A DNA stretch of 64,000 nucleotides from Colletes latitarsis. Taxonomy: Eukaryota; Arthropoda; Insecta; Hymenoptera; Colletidae. Location: the NCBI RefSeq assembly GCF_051014445.1, contig NW_027488366.1, positions 15,394,001 through 15,458,000 on the forward strand, given 5' to 3'. Each line of letters begins with the position of its first letter. Positions within the stretch are counted from its first letter, which is position 1. The translations under genes were made by a program, and so were the position numbers. A model generated the notes under the pieces. The model saw nothing but the letters and a program-made list of their open reading frames with translations, was not told where the DNA came from and searched no databases. This document shows positions 40,320-51,879 of this stretch, in pieces.

Positions 40320-41292
40320 AACCAGAAAAAGCCCAGGATCTGGCCAACAAGTATGCGAAAAATGCGGAAGTACGAGCCAGATGAGGGCAAATCCCAGACC
40401 TAACCGAGATATAACTGGCAATATCCTCTAAAATATTAATCGAAACCGGGTTTAATTGACTGTTTCAGTGAGGTACCTCATGACTACGTGGTCCAAACCA
40501 GAAAAAACCCAGCATCTGGCCAACAAGTATGCGAAAAAAGCGAAAGTATGAGCAAGATGATTGCAAATACCAGAACTAACCCAGACATAACCAGCGTTAT
40601 CCTCTAAAACACTAATCGGAACCAGTTTTTATTGACTGTTTCACTGTGGTACCACATTACTACGTGATCCAAACCAGAAAAAGCCCAGGATCTGGCCAAC
40701 AAGTATGCGAAAAATGCGAAAGTACGAGCCAGATGAGGGCAAAACCCAGACCTAACCGAGACATAACCGGCGTTATCCTCTAAAATATTAATCGCAACCA
40801 GGTTTAGTTGACTGTTCAGGTGTGGAACCTCATTACTACGGGATCCACACCAGAAAAAACCCAGGATCTGGCCAACAAATATGCGAAAAACGCGAAAGTA
40901 TGAGCCAGATGATTGCAAATACCAGAACTAACCCAGACGTAGCCAGCGTTATCCTCTAAAATACTATTCGGAACCAGTTTCTATTGACTGTTTCAGTGTG
41001 GTACCACATTACTACGTGATACAAACCAGAAAAAGGCCAGGATCTGGCCAACAAGTATGCGAAAAATGCGAAAGTACGAGCCAGATGAGGGCAAAACCCA
41101 GACCTAACCGAGACATAACCTGCGTTATCCTCTAAAATATTAATCGCAACCAAGGTTTAATTGACTGTTTCGGTGTGGAATGTCATTATTACGGGATACA
41201 AACCTGGAAAACCCCAGGATCTGGCCAACAAGTATGCGAAAAATGCGAAAGTACGAGCCAGATGAGGGCAAATCCCAGACCTAATCGAGACA
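40320..41292. repeat. Block repeated at 3,874-bp offset (second copy about 44,194-45,166)
   Basis: Most clearly from about 40,450, the segment recurs 3,874 bp downstream (22 monomers). Shared rare variants include GGTACCTCATGACTACG (40,472 and 44,346), GTTTCACTGTGG (40,639 and 44,513), GGATCCACACCAG (40,851 and 44,725), CCAGACGTAGCC (40,932 and 44,806) and AACCTGGAAAACCCC (41,202 and 45,075). Left of this the offset becomes 3,698 bp, one monomer fewer. Confidence 0.75.
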
Positions 41293-42616
41293 TAACCAGC
41301 GTTATCCTCTAAAATATTAATCGCAACCAAGGTTTAATTGACTGTTTCGGTGTGGTACCGCATTACTACTTGGTCCAAGCCAGAACAAGGCCAGGATCTG
41401 GCCAACAAGTATGCGAGAAATGCGAAAGTACGAACCAGATGAGGGCAAATCCCAGACCTAACCGAGACAAAACCGGCGTTATCCTCTAAAATATTAATCG
41501 CAACCAGGTTTAATTGACTGTTCAGGTGTGGAACCTCATTACTACGGGATCCAAACCAGAAAAAACCCAGCATCTGGCAAACAAGTATGCGAAAAAAGCG
41601 AAAGTATGAGCCAGATGATTGCGAATACCAGAACTCACCCAGACATAACCAGCGTTATCCTCTAAAACACTAATCGGAACCAGATTCTATTGACTGTTTC
41701 AGTGTAGTACCACATTACTACGTGATCCAAACCAGAAAAAGCCCAGGATCTGGCCAACAAGTATGCGAAAAATGCGAAAGTACGGGCCAGATGAGGGCAA
41801 ATCCCAGACCTAACCGAGACATAACCAGCGTTATCTTCTAAAATATTAATCGCAACCAGGTTTAATTGACTGTTTCGGTGTGGAACCTCATTACTACGGG
41901 ATCCAAACCAGAAAAAACCCAGGATCTTGCCAACAAATATGCGAAAAACGCGAAAGTATGAACCAGATGATTGCAAATACCAGAACTAACCCAGACATAG
42001 CCAGCGTTATCCTCTAAAATTCTATTCGGAACCAGCTTCTATTGACTGTTTCAGTGTGGTACCACATTACTACGTGATACAAACCAGAATAAGGCCAGGA
42101 TATGGCCAACAAGTATGCGAAAAATGCGCAGTTACGAGCCAGATGAGGGCAAATCCCGGATCTAACCGAGTTATAACCGGCGTTATCCTCTAACATATTA
42201 ATCGAAACCAGGTTTAATTGGCTGTTTCGGTGTGGAACGTCATTACTACGGGATCCTAACCAGAAAAAACCCAGGATCTGGCCAATAAATATGCGAAAAA
42301 CGCGAAAGTATGGGCCAGATGATTGCAAATACCAGAACTAACCCAGACATAGCCAGCGTTATCCTCTAAAATACTAATCGGAACCAGCTTCTGTTGACTG
42401 TTTCAGTGTGGTACCACATTACTGCGTGATCCAAATCAGCAAAAAGCCTAGGATCTGGCCAACAAGAATGCAAAAATGCGAAACTACGGGCCAGGTGAGG
42501 GCAAATCCCAGACCTAACCGAGACATAACCAGCGTTATCCTCTAAAATATTAATTGCCACCAGGTTTAATTGACTGTTTCGGTGTAGTACCGCATTACTA
42601 CGTGATACAAACCAGA

Positions 42617-45050
42617 GAAAGGCCAGGAACTTGCCAATAAGTATGCGAAAATTGCGGAAGTACGAGACACATGAGGGCAAATCCCAGACCTAACCGAGAA
42701 ATAACGGGAGTTATCCTCTAAAATATTAATCGAAACCAGGTTTAATTGACTGTTTCAGTGTGGTCCCACATTACTACGTGATCCAAACCAGAAGAAGCCC
42801 AGGATCTGGCCAGCAAGTATGCGAAAAATGCGAAAGTACGAGCCGGATGAGGGCAAATCCCAGACCTAACCGAGACATAACCGGCGTTATCCTCTAAAAT
42901 ATTAATCGCAACCAGGTTTAATTGACTGTTTCGGTTTGGAACCTCGTTACTACGGGATCCTAACCAGAAAAAACCCAGGATCTGGCGACAAATATGCGAA
43001 AAACGCGAAAGTATGAGCCAGATGATTGCAAATACCAGAACTAACCCAGATATAGCCAGCGTTATCCTCTAAAATACTATTCGGGTCCAGCTTTTATTGA
43101 CTGTTTCAGTGTGGTACCACATTACTACGTGATCCAAAACAGAAAAAGCCCAGGATCTGGCCAACAAGTATGCGAGAAATGCGAAAGTACGAGCCAGATG
43201 AGGGCAGATCCCAGCCCTAACCGAGACATAACCGGCTTTATCCTCTAAAATATTAATCGCAACCGGGATTAATACCCTGTTCGGTGTGGTACCACATTAC
43301 TACGTGGTCCGAGCCAGAAAAAGGCCAGGATCTGGCCAGCAAGTACGCGAAAAATGCGAAGGTACGAGCCAGATGAGGGCAAATCCCAGACCTAACCGAG
43401 ATATAACCGGCGTTATCCTCTAAAATACTATTCGGAACCAGCTTTTATTGACTGTTTCAGTGAGGTACCTCATAACTACGTGATACAAACCAGAAAAAGG
43501 CCAGGATCTGGCCAACAAGTATGCGAAAAATGCGAAAGTACGAGCCAGATGAGGGCAAATCCCAGACCTAACCGAGACATAAACGGCGTTATCCTCTAAA
43601 ATATTAATCGCAACCAGGTTTAATTGACTGTTTCAGTGTGGTCCCACATTACTACTTGGTCCAAGCCAGAAAAAGGCCAGGATCTGGCCAACAAGTATGG
43701 GAAAAATGCGAAGGTACGAGCCAGATGAGGGCAAATCCGAGACCTAACCGAGATATAACCGGCGTTATCCTCTAAAACACTAATCGGAACCAGCTTTTAT
43801 TGACCGTTTCAGTGAGGTACCTCATTACTACGTGGTCCAAACCAGAAAAAACCCAGCATCTGGCCAACAAGTATGCGAAAAAAACGAAAGTATGAGCAAG
43901 ATGATTGCAAATACCAGAACTAACCCAGACATAACCAGCGTTTTCCTCTAAAACACTAATCGGAACCAGTTTTTATTGACTGTTTCACTGTGGTACCACA
44001 TTACTACGTGATCCAAACCAGAAAAAGCCCAGGATCTTGCGAACAAGTATGCGAGAAACGCGAAAGTACGGGCCAGATGAGGGCAAATCCCAGAACTAAC
44101 CGAGACATAACCTGCGTTATCCTGTAAAATTTAAGTCGCAACCAGGTTTACTTGACTGTTTCAGTGTGGTACCCCATTACTACGTGATCCTAACAATAGT
44201 AGAACACAGGATCTGGCCATTCAAGTATGCGAACAATGCGAAAGTACGGGCCAGATGAGGGCAAATCCCAGACCTAACCGAGATATAACCGGCAATATCC
44301 TCTAAAATATTAATCGAAACCGGGTTTAATTGACTGTTTCAGTGAGGTACCTCATGACTACGTGGTCCAAACCAGAAAAAACCCAACATCTGGCCAACAA
44401 GTATGCGAAAAAAGCGAAAGTATGAGCAAGATGATTGCAAATACCAGAACTAACCCAGACATAACCAGCGTTATCCTCTAAAACACTAATCGGAACCAGT
44501 TTTTATTGACTGTTTCACTGTGGTACCACATTACTACGTGATCCAAACCAGAAAAAGCCCAGGATCTGGCCAACAAGTATGCGAAAAATGCGAAAGTACG
44601 AGCCAGATGAGGGCAAAACCCAGACCTAACCGAGACATAACCGGCGTTATCCTCTAAAATATTAATCGCAACCAGGTTTAGTTGACTGTTCAGGTGTGGA
44701 ACCTCATTACTACGGGATCCACACCAGAAAAAACCCAGGATCTGGCCAACAAATATGCGAAAAACGCGAGAGTATGAGCCAGATGATTGCAAATACCAGA
44801 ACTAACCCAGACGTAGCCAGCGTTATCCTCTAAAATACTATTCGGAACCAGTTTCTATTGACTGTTTCAGTGTGGTACCACATTACTACGTGATACAAAC
44901 CAAAAAAAGGCCAGGATCTGGCCAACAAGTATGCGAAAAATGCGAAAGTACGAGCCAGATGAGGGCAAAACCCAGACCTAACCGAGACATAACCTGCGTT
45001 ATCCTCTAAAATATTAATCGCAACCAAGGTTTAATTGACTGTTTCGGTGT
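42617..45050. repeat. 14-monomer segment of an 18-mer duplication (second copy about 45,787-48,220)
   Basis: The offset is 3,170 bp (18 monomers). Shared rare variants include GCCAGGAACTTGCC, AGAAATAACGGGAG, GGTTTGGAACCTCG, GGCAGATCCCAGCCC and CCAGCGTTTTCC. One internal difference is a monomer at 42,985, where TCTGGCGACAAAT is matched by TCTGGCCAACAAAT, a two-base deletion in copy 1. The copies diverge at about 45,050 and 48,220. Confidence 0.8.
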
Positions 45051-48000
45051 GGAATGTCATTATTACGGGATACAAACCTGGAAAACCCCAGGATCTGGCC
45101 AACAAGTATGCGAAAAATGCGAAAGTACGAGCCAGATGAGGGCAAATCCCAGACCTAATCGAGACATAAACGGCGTTATCCTCTAAAATATTAATCGCAA
45201 CCAGGTTTAATTGACTGTTTCAGTGTGGTCCCACATTAATACTTGGTCCAAGCCAGAAAAAGGCCAGGATCTGGCCAACAAGTATGGGAAAAATGCGAAG
45301 GTACGAGCCAGATGAGGGCAAATCCCGGATCTAACCGAGATATAACCGGCCTTATCCTCTTACATATTAATCGAAACCAGGTTTAATTGGCTGTTTCGGT
45401 GTGGAACGTCATTATTACGGGATCCAAGCCAGAAAAAACCCAGCATCTGGCTAACAAGTATGCGAAAAAAGCGAAAGTATGAGCAAGATGATTGCAAATA
45501 CCAGAACGAACCCAGACATAACCAGAGTTATCCTCTAAAATACTATTCGCAACCAGCTTTTATTGACTGTTTCAGTGAGGTACCTCATTACTACGTGATA
45601 CAAACCAGAAAAAGGCCAGGATCTGGCCAACAAGTATGCGAAAAATGCGAAAGTACGAGCCAGATGAGGGCAAATCCCAGACCTAACCGAGACATAAACG
45701 GCGTTATCCTCTAAAATATTAATCGCAACCAGGTTTAATTGACTGTTTCAGTGTGGTCCCACATTACTACTTGGTCCAAGCCAGAAAAAGGCCAGGAACT
45801 TGCCAATAAGTATGCGAAAATTGCGGAAGTACGAGACAGATGAGGGCAAATCCCAGACCTAACCGAGAAATAACGGGAGTTATCCTCTAAAATATTAATC
45901 GAAACCAGGTTTAATTGACTGTTTCAGTGTGGTCCCACATTACTACGTGATCCAAACCAGAAGAAGCCCAGGATCTGGCCAGCAAGTATGCGAAAAATGC
46001 GAAAGTACGAGCCGGATGAGGGCAAATCCCAGACCTAACCGAGACATAACCGGCGTTATCCTCTAAAATATTAATCGCAACCAGGTTTAATTGACTGTTT
46101 CGGTTTGGAACCTCGTTACTACGGGATCCTAACCAGAAAAAACCCAGGATCTGGCCAACAAATATGCGAAAAACGCGAAAGTATGAGCCAGATGATTGCA
46201 AATACCAGAACTAACCCAGATATAGCCAGCGTTATCCTCTAAAATACTATTCGGGTCCAGCTTTTATTGACTGTTTCAGTGTGGTACCACATTACTACGT
46301 GATCCAAAACAGAAAAAGCCCAGGATCTGGCCAACAAGTATGCGAGAAATGCGAAAGTACGAGCCAGATGAGGGCAGATCCCAGCCCTAACCGAGACATA
46401 ACCGGCTTTATCCTCTAAAATATTAATCGCAACCGGGATTAATACCCTGTTCGGTGTGGTACCACATTACTACGTGGTCCGAGCCAGAAAAAGGCCAGGA
46501 TCTGGCCAGCAAGTACGCGAAAAATGCGAAGGTACGAGCCAGATGAGGGCAAATCCCAGACCTAACCGAGATATAACCGGCGTTATCCTCTAAAATACTA
46601 TTCGGAACCAGCTTTTATTGACTGTTTCAGTGAGGTACCTCATAACTACGTGATACAAACCAGAAAAAGGCCAGGATCTGGCCAACAAGTATGCGAAAAA
46701 TGCGAAAGTACGAGCCAGATGAGGGCAAATCCCAGACCTAACCGAGACATAAACGGCGTTATCCTCTAAAATATTAATCGCAACCAGGTTTAATTGACTG
46801 TTTCAGTGTGGTCCCACATTACTACTTGGTCCAAGCCAGAAAAAGGCCAGGATCTGGCCAACAAGTATGGGAAAAATGCGAAGGTACGAGCCAGATGAGG
46901 GCAAATCCGAGACCTAACCGAGATATAACCGGCGTTATCCTCTAAAACACTAATCGGAACCAGCTTTTATTGACCGTTTCAGTGAGGTACCTCATTACTA
47001 CGTGGTCCAAACCAGAAAAAACCCAGCATCTGGCCAACAAGTATGCGAAAAAAACGAAAGTATGAGCAAGATGACTGCAAATACCAGAACTAACCCAGAC
47101 ATAACCAGCGTTTTCCTCTAAAACACTAATCGGAACCAGTTTTTATTGACTGTTTCACTGTGGTACCACATTACTACGTGATCCAAACCAGAAAAAGCCC
47201 AGGATCTTGCGAACAAGTATGCGAGAAATGCGAAAGTACGAGCCAGATGAGGGCAAATCCCAGAACTAACCGAGACATAACCTGCGTTATCCTGTAAAAT
47301 TTAAGTCGCAACCAGGTTTACTTGACTGTTTCAGTGTGGTACCCCATTACTACGTGATCCTAACAATAGAAGAACACAGGATCTGGCCATTCAAGTATGC
47401 GAACAATGCGAAAGTACGGGCCAGATGAGGGCAAATCCCAGACCTAACCGAGATATAACCGGCAATATCCTCTAAAATATTAATCGAAACCGGGTTTAAT
47501 TGACTGTTTCAGTGAGGTACCTCATGACTACGTGGTCCAAACCAGAAAAAACCCAGCATCTGGCCAACAAGTATACGAAAAAAGCGAAAGTATGAGCAAG
47601 ATGATTGCAAATACCAGAACTAACCCAGACATAACCAGCGTTATCCTCTAAAACACTAATCGGAACCAGTTTTTATTGACTGTTTCACTGTGGTACCACA
47701 TTACTACGTGATCCAAACCAGAAAAAGCCCAGGATCTGGCCAACAAGTATGCGAAAAACGCGAAAGTACGAGCCAGATGAGGGCAAAACCCAGACCTAAC
47801 CGAGACATAACCGGCGTTATCCTCTAAAATATTAATCTCAACCAGGTTTAGTTGACTGTTCAGGTGTGGAACCTCATTACTACGGGATCCACACCAGAAA
47901 AAACCCAGGATCTGGCCAACAAATATGCGAAAAACGCGAAAGTATGAGCCAGATGATTGCAAATACCAGAACTAACCCAGACATAGCCAGCGTTATCCTC

Positions 48001-48369
48001 TAAAATACTATTCGGAACCAGCTTCTATTGACTGTTTCAGTGTGGTACCACATTACTACGTGATACAAACCAGAAAAAGGCCAGGATCTGGCCAACAAGT
48101 AAGCGAAAAATGCGAAAGTACGAGCCAGATGAGGGCAAAACCCAGACCTAACCGAGACATAACCTGCGTTATCCTCTAAAATATTAATCGCAACCAAGGT
48201 TTAATTGACTGTTTCGGTGTGGTACCGCATTACTACGTGACACAAACCAGAAAAAGCCCAGGATCTTGCGAACAAGTATGCGAGAAACGCGAAAGTATGA
48301 GCCAGATGATTGCAAATACCAGAACTAACCGAGTCATAACCTGCGTTATCCTGTAAAATTTTAGTCGCA

Positions 48370-48411
48370 ACCAGGTTTAATTGACTGTTTCAGTGTGGTA
48401 CCACATTACTA
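48370..48411. other. B-to-A family junction, copy 1
   Basis: The sequence before it is B (TTAGTCGCAACCAGG) and the sequence after it is A (TACTATGTGATCC, AAAATAGCCCAGG). The switch lies within or beside the shared stretch TTGACTGTTTCAGTGTGG and the GGTACC palindrome, with no loss of register. The equivalent junction of the duplicate is at about 51,366-51,407. Confidence 0.85.
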
Positions 48412-49455
48412 TGTGATCCAAACCAGAAAATAGCCCAGGATCTATCCATGAAGTATAAGAAATATGCGAAAGTATGAGCCTGATGAGGGCAAATCCTAGA
48501 CCTAACCCAGACCTAACATGCGTTATCCTCAAAAATATTTATCAAGACCAGGTTTAACTGAATGCTTCAGTGTGGTACCACATTACTGCGTGATCCATAC
48601 CAGAGAAAACCCAGGATCTGTTCAACAAGTATGTGAAAAATGCGAACGTATGACCCTGATGTGGGCAAATCCCAGACCTATCCCAGACCTAACTTGCATT
48701 GTCCTCTAAAATATTGATGGAAACCAGGTTTAATTGACTGTTTCAGTGTGGTACCACATTACTACGTGATCCAATCCAGAAATAGCCCAGGATCTAGCCA
48801 CGAAGTATGAGAAATATGCGAAAGTATGAGCCTGATGAGAGCAAATCCTAGACCTAACCCAGACCTAACATGAATTATTCTCTAAAATATTGATCGAAAC
48901 CTGGTTTAATCGACTGTTTCAGTGTGGTACCACAATACTACGTGATGCAATCCAGAAAAAGCCCAGGATCTAGCCATCAAGTATGAGAAATATGCGAAAG
49001 AATGAGCCTGATGAGGGCAAATCCTAGACCTAACCTAGACATAACATGAATTATTCTCTAAAATATTGATCATGACCAGGTTTAATTGATTGTTTCAGTG
49101 TGGTCCCATATTACTACGTGATCCAAACCAGAAAAAACCCAGGATCCGTTCAACAAGTATGTGAAGAATGCGAAAGTATGAGCCTGATGAGGGCAAATCC
49201 CAGACCTATCCCAGACCAAACTTGCGTTATCCTCTAAAATATTGATCGAAACCAGGTTTAATCGACTGCTTCAGTGTGGTTCCACATTGCTACGTGATCC
49301 AAACCAGAAAAAACCCAGGACCAGTTCAACAAGTATGTGAAAAACGCGAAAGTATGAGCCTGATGAGGGCGAATCCCAGACCTATCCCAGACCTAACTTG
49401 CGTTATCCTCTAAAATATTGATGGAAACCAGGTTTAATTGACTGTTTCAGTGTGG
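48390..49455. repeat. Family A island within family B
   Basis: About six family A monomers of A1 and A2 type lie here (AGCCATG/AGCCACG and GTTCAAC types). Their variants match 51,390-52,451, including TGAATTATTCTC and GATCATGACCAGG. On the right the array returns to B at about 49,456. The island is best read as part of copy 1 of the 2,996-bp duplication. Confidence 0.88.
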
Positions 49456-49470
49456 TCCCACATTTCTACT
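49440..49470. other. A-to-B junction created by the 17-mer duplication
   Basis: Family A (GATGGAAACCAGG) runs into GACTGTTTCAGTGTGGT, after which the sequence is B (ACTTGGTCCAAGCC, TATGGGAAAAATGCG), matching 46,810 onward. In the other copy, at 52,437, the same A monomer continues as family A. The break is therefore in or just after the shared GTGTGGT stretch and is in register. Confidence 0.85.
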
Positions 49471-51390
49471 TGGTCCAAGCCAGAAAAAGGCCCGGATCTG
49501 GCCAACAAGTATGGGAAAAATGCGAAGGTACGAGCCAGATGAGGGCAAATCCGAGACCTAACCGAGATATAACCGGCGTTATCCTCTAAAACTCTAATCG
49601 GAACCAGCTTTTATTGACCGTCTCAGTGAGGTACCTCATTACTACGGGATTCAAACCAGAAAAAACCCAGGATCTGGCCAACAAATATGCGAAAAACGCG
49701 AAAGTATGAGCCAGATGATTGCAAATACCAGAACTAACCCAGACATAGCCAGCGTTATCCTCTAAAATACTATTCGGAACCAGCTTCTATTGACTGTTTC
49801 AGTGTGGTACCACATTACTACGTGATACAAACCAGAAAAAGGCGAGGATCTGGCCAACAAGTATGCGAAAAATGCGAAGGTACGAACCAGATGAGTGCAA
49901 ATCCCAGACCTAACCGAGATATAACCGGCGTTATCCTCTAAAACACTAATCGGAACCAGCTTTTATTGACTGTTCCAGTGAGGTACCTCATTACTACGTG
50001 GTCCAAACCAGAAAAAAACCCAGGATCTGGCCAACAAGTATGCGAAAAATGCGAAAGTACGAGCCAGATGAGGGCAAATCCCAGACCTAACCGAGACATA
50101 ACCGGCGTTATCCTCTACAATATTAATCGCAAACAGGTTCAATTGACTCTTCAGGTGTGGAACCTCATTACTACGGGATCCAAACCAGAAAATACCCAGG
50201 ATCTGGCCAACAAATATGCGAAAAACGCGAAAGTATGAGCCAGATGATTGCAAATACCAGAACTAACCCAGACATAGCCAGCGTTATCCTCTAAAATACT
50301 ATTCGGAACCAGCTTCTATTGACTGTTTCAGTGTGGTACCACATTACTACGTGATACAAAACCAGAAAAAGGCCAGGATCTGGCCAACAAGTATGCGAAA
50401 AATGCGAAGGTACGAAACAGATGAGTGCAAATCCCAGACCTAACCGAGATATAACCGGCGTTATCCTCTAAAACACTAATCGGAACCAGCTTTTATTGAC
50501 TGTTTCAGTGAGGTACCTCATTACTTCGTGGTCCAAACCAGAAAAAACCCAGCATCTGGCCAACAAGTATGCGAAAAAAGCGAAAGTATGAGCAAGATGA
50601 TTGCAAATACCAGAACTAACCCAGACATAACCAGCGTTATCCTCTAAAACAATAATCGGAACCAGTTTTTATTGACTGTTTCAGTGTGGTACCACATTAC
50701 TACGTGATCCAAACCAGAAAAAGCCCAGGATCTGGCCAACAAGTATGCGAAAAATGCGAAAGTACGAGCCAGATGAGGGCAAAACCCAGACCTAACCGAG
50801 ACATAACCGGCGTTATCCTCTAAAATATTAATCGCAACCAGGTTTAGTTGACTGTTCAGGTGTGGAACCTCATTACTACGGGATCCAAACCAGAAAAAAC
50901 CCAGGATCTGGCCAACAAATATGCGAAAAACGCGAAAGTATGAACCAGATGATTGCAAATACCAGAACTAACCCAGACATAGCCAGCGTTATCCTCTAAA
51001 ATACTATTCGGAACCAGCTTCTATTGACTGTTTCAGTGTGGTACCACATTACTACGTGATACAAACCAGAAAAAGGCCAGGATCTGGCCAACAAGTAAGC
51101 GAAAAATGCGAAAGTACGAGCCAGATGAGGGCAAAACCCAGACCTAACCGAGACATAACCTGCGTTATCCTCTAAAATATTAATCGCAACCAAGGTTTAA
51201 TTGACTGTTTCGGTGTGGTACCGCATTACTACGTGACACAAACCAGAAAAAGCCCAGGATCTTGCGAACAAGTATGCGAGAAACGCGAAAGTATGAGCCA
51301 GATGATTGCAAATACCAGAACTAACCGAGTCATAACCTGCGTTATCCTGTAAAATTTTAGTCGCAACCAGGTTTAATTGACTGTTTCAGT
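49456..51390. repeat. Family B island
   Basis: About eleven family B monomers lie here, B1 and B2 alternating with TGAGGTACCTCA monomers. The left part matches 46,810-47,000 and 35,690-36,000, while the part from about 50,501 is the duplicate of 47,505 onward. It ends at the second B-to-A border at about 51,366-51,407. Confidence 0.88.
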
Positions 51391-51879
51391 GTGGTACCAC
51401 ATTACTATGTGATCCAAACCAGAAAATAGCCCAGGATCTATCCATGAAGTATAAGAAATATGCGAAAGTATGAGCCTGATGAGGGCAAATCCTAGACCTA
51501 ACCCAGACCTAACATGCGTTATCCTCAAAAATATTTATCAAGACCAGGTTTAACTGAATGCTTCAGTGTGGTACCACATTACTGCGTGATCCATACCAGA
51601 GAAAACCCAGGATCTGTTCAACAAGTATGTGAAAAATGCGAACGTATGACCCTGATGTGGGCAAATCCCAGACCTATCCCAGACCTAACTTGCATTGTCC
51701 TCTAAAATATTGATGGAAACCAGGTTTAATTGACTGTTTCAGTGTGGTACCACATTACTACGTGATCCAATCCAGAAATAGCCCAGGATCTAGCCACGAA
51801 GTATGAGAAATATGCGAAAGTATGAGCCTGATGAGAGCAAATCCTAGACCTAACCCAGACCTAACATGAATTATTCTCT

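Larger units (their letters stand above)
8021..48390. repeat. Family B satellite block, main
   Basis: About 229 monomers of family B. Subtype B1 has TTTCAGTGTGGTACCACA, AGGGCAAATCCCAGACC and AATATTAATCGCAACCAGG. Subtype B2 has TTTCGGTGTGGAACCTCA, TACGGGATCC, GATTGCAAATACCAGAAC and AATACTATTCGGAACCAGC. A third type, B3, has GAGGGCCAATCCCAGACC and GCGTTGTCCTCTAAAATAC. Much of the block alternates B1 and B2 as a 352-bp dimer, interrupted by runs of B1/B3. Nested multi-kilobase duplications cover most of it. No gene or foreign insertion is visible. Confidence 0.93.
47505..49455. repeat. 17-mer-period duplication spanning the B/A border, copy 1
   Basis: This segment recurs at about 50,501-52,451 with offset 2,996 bp (17 monomers). 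It begins in family B, passes the B-to-A border at about 48,390, and ends in family A. Shared markers include GTCATAACCTGCG, GTAAAATTTTAGTCGC, ATCTATCCATGAAG, GATCATGACCAGG and CCCAGGACCAGTTC. The two copies are nearly identical, so the duplication is recent and directly accounts for the A island followed by a return to B. Confidence 0.88.
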
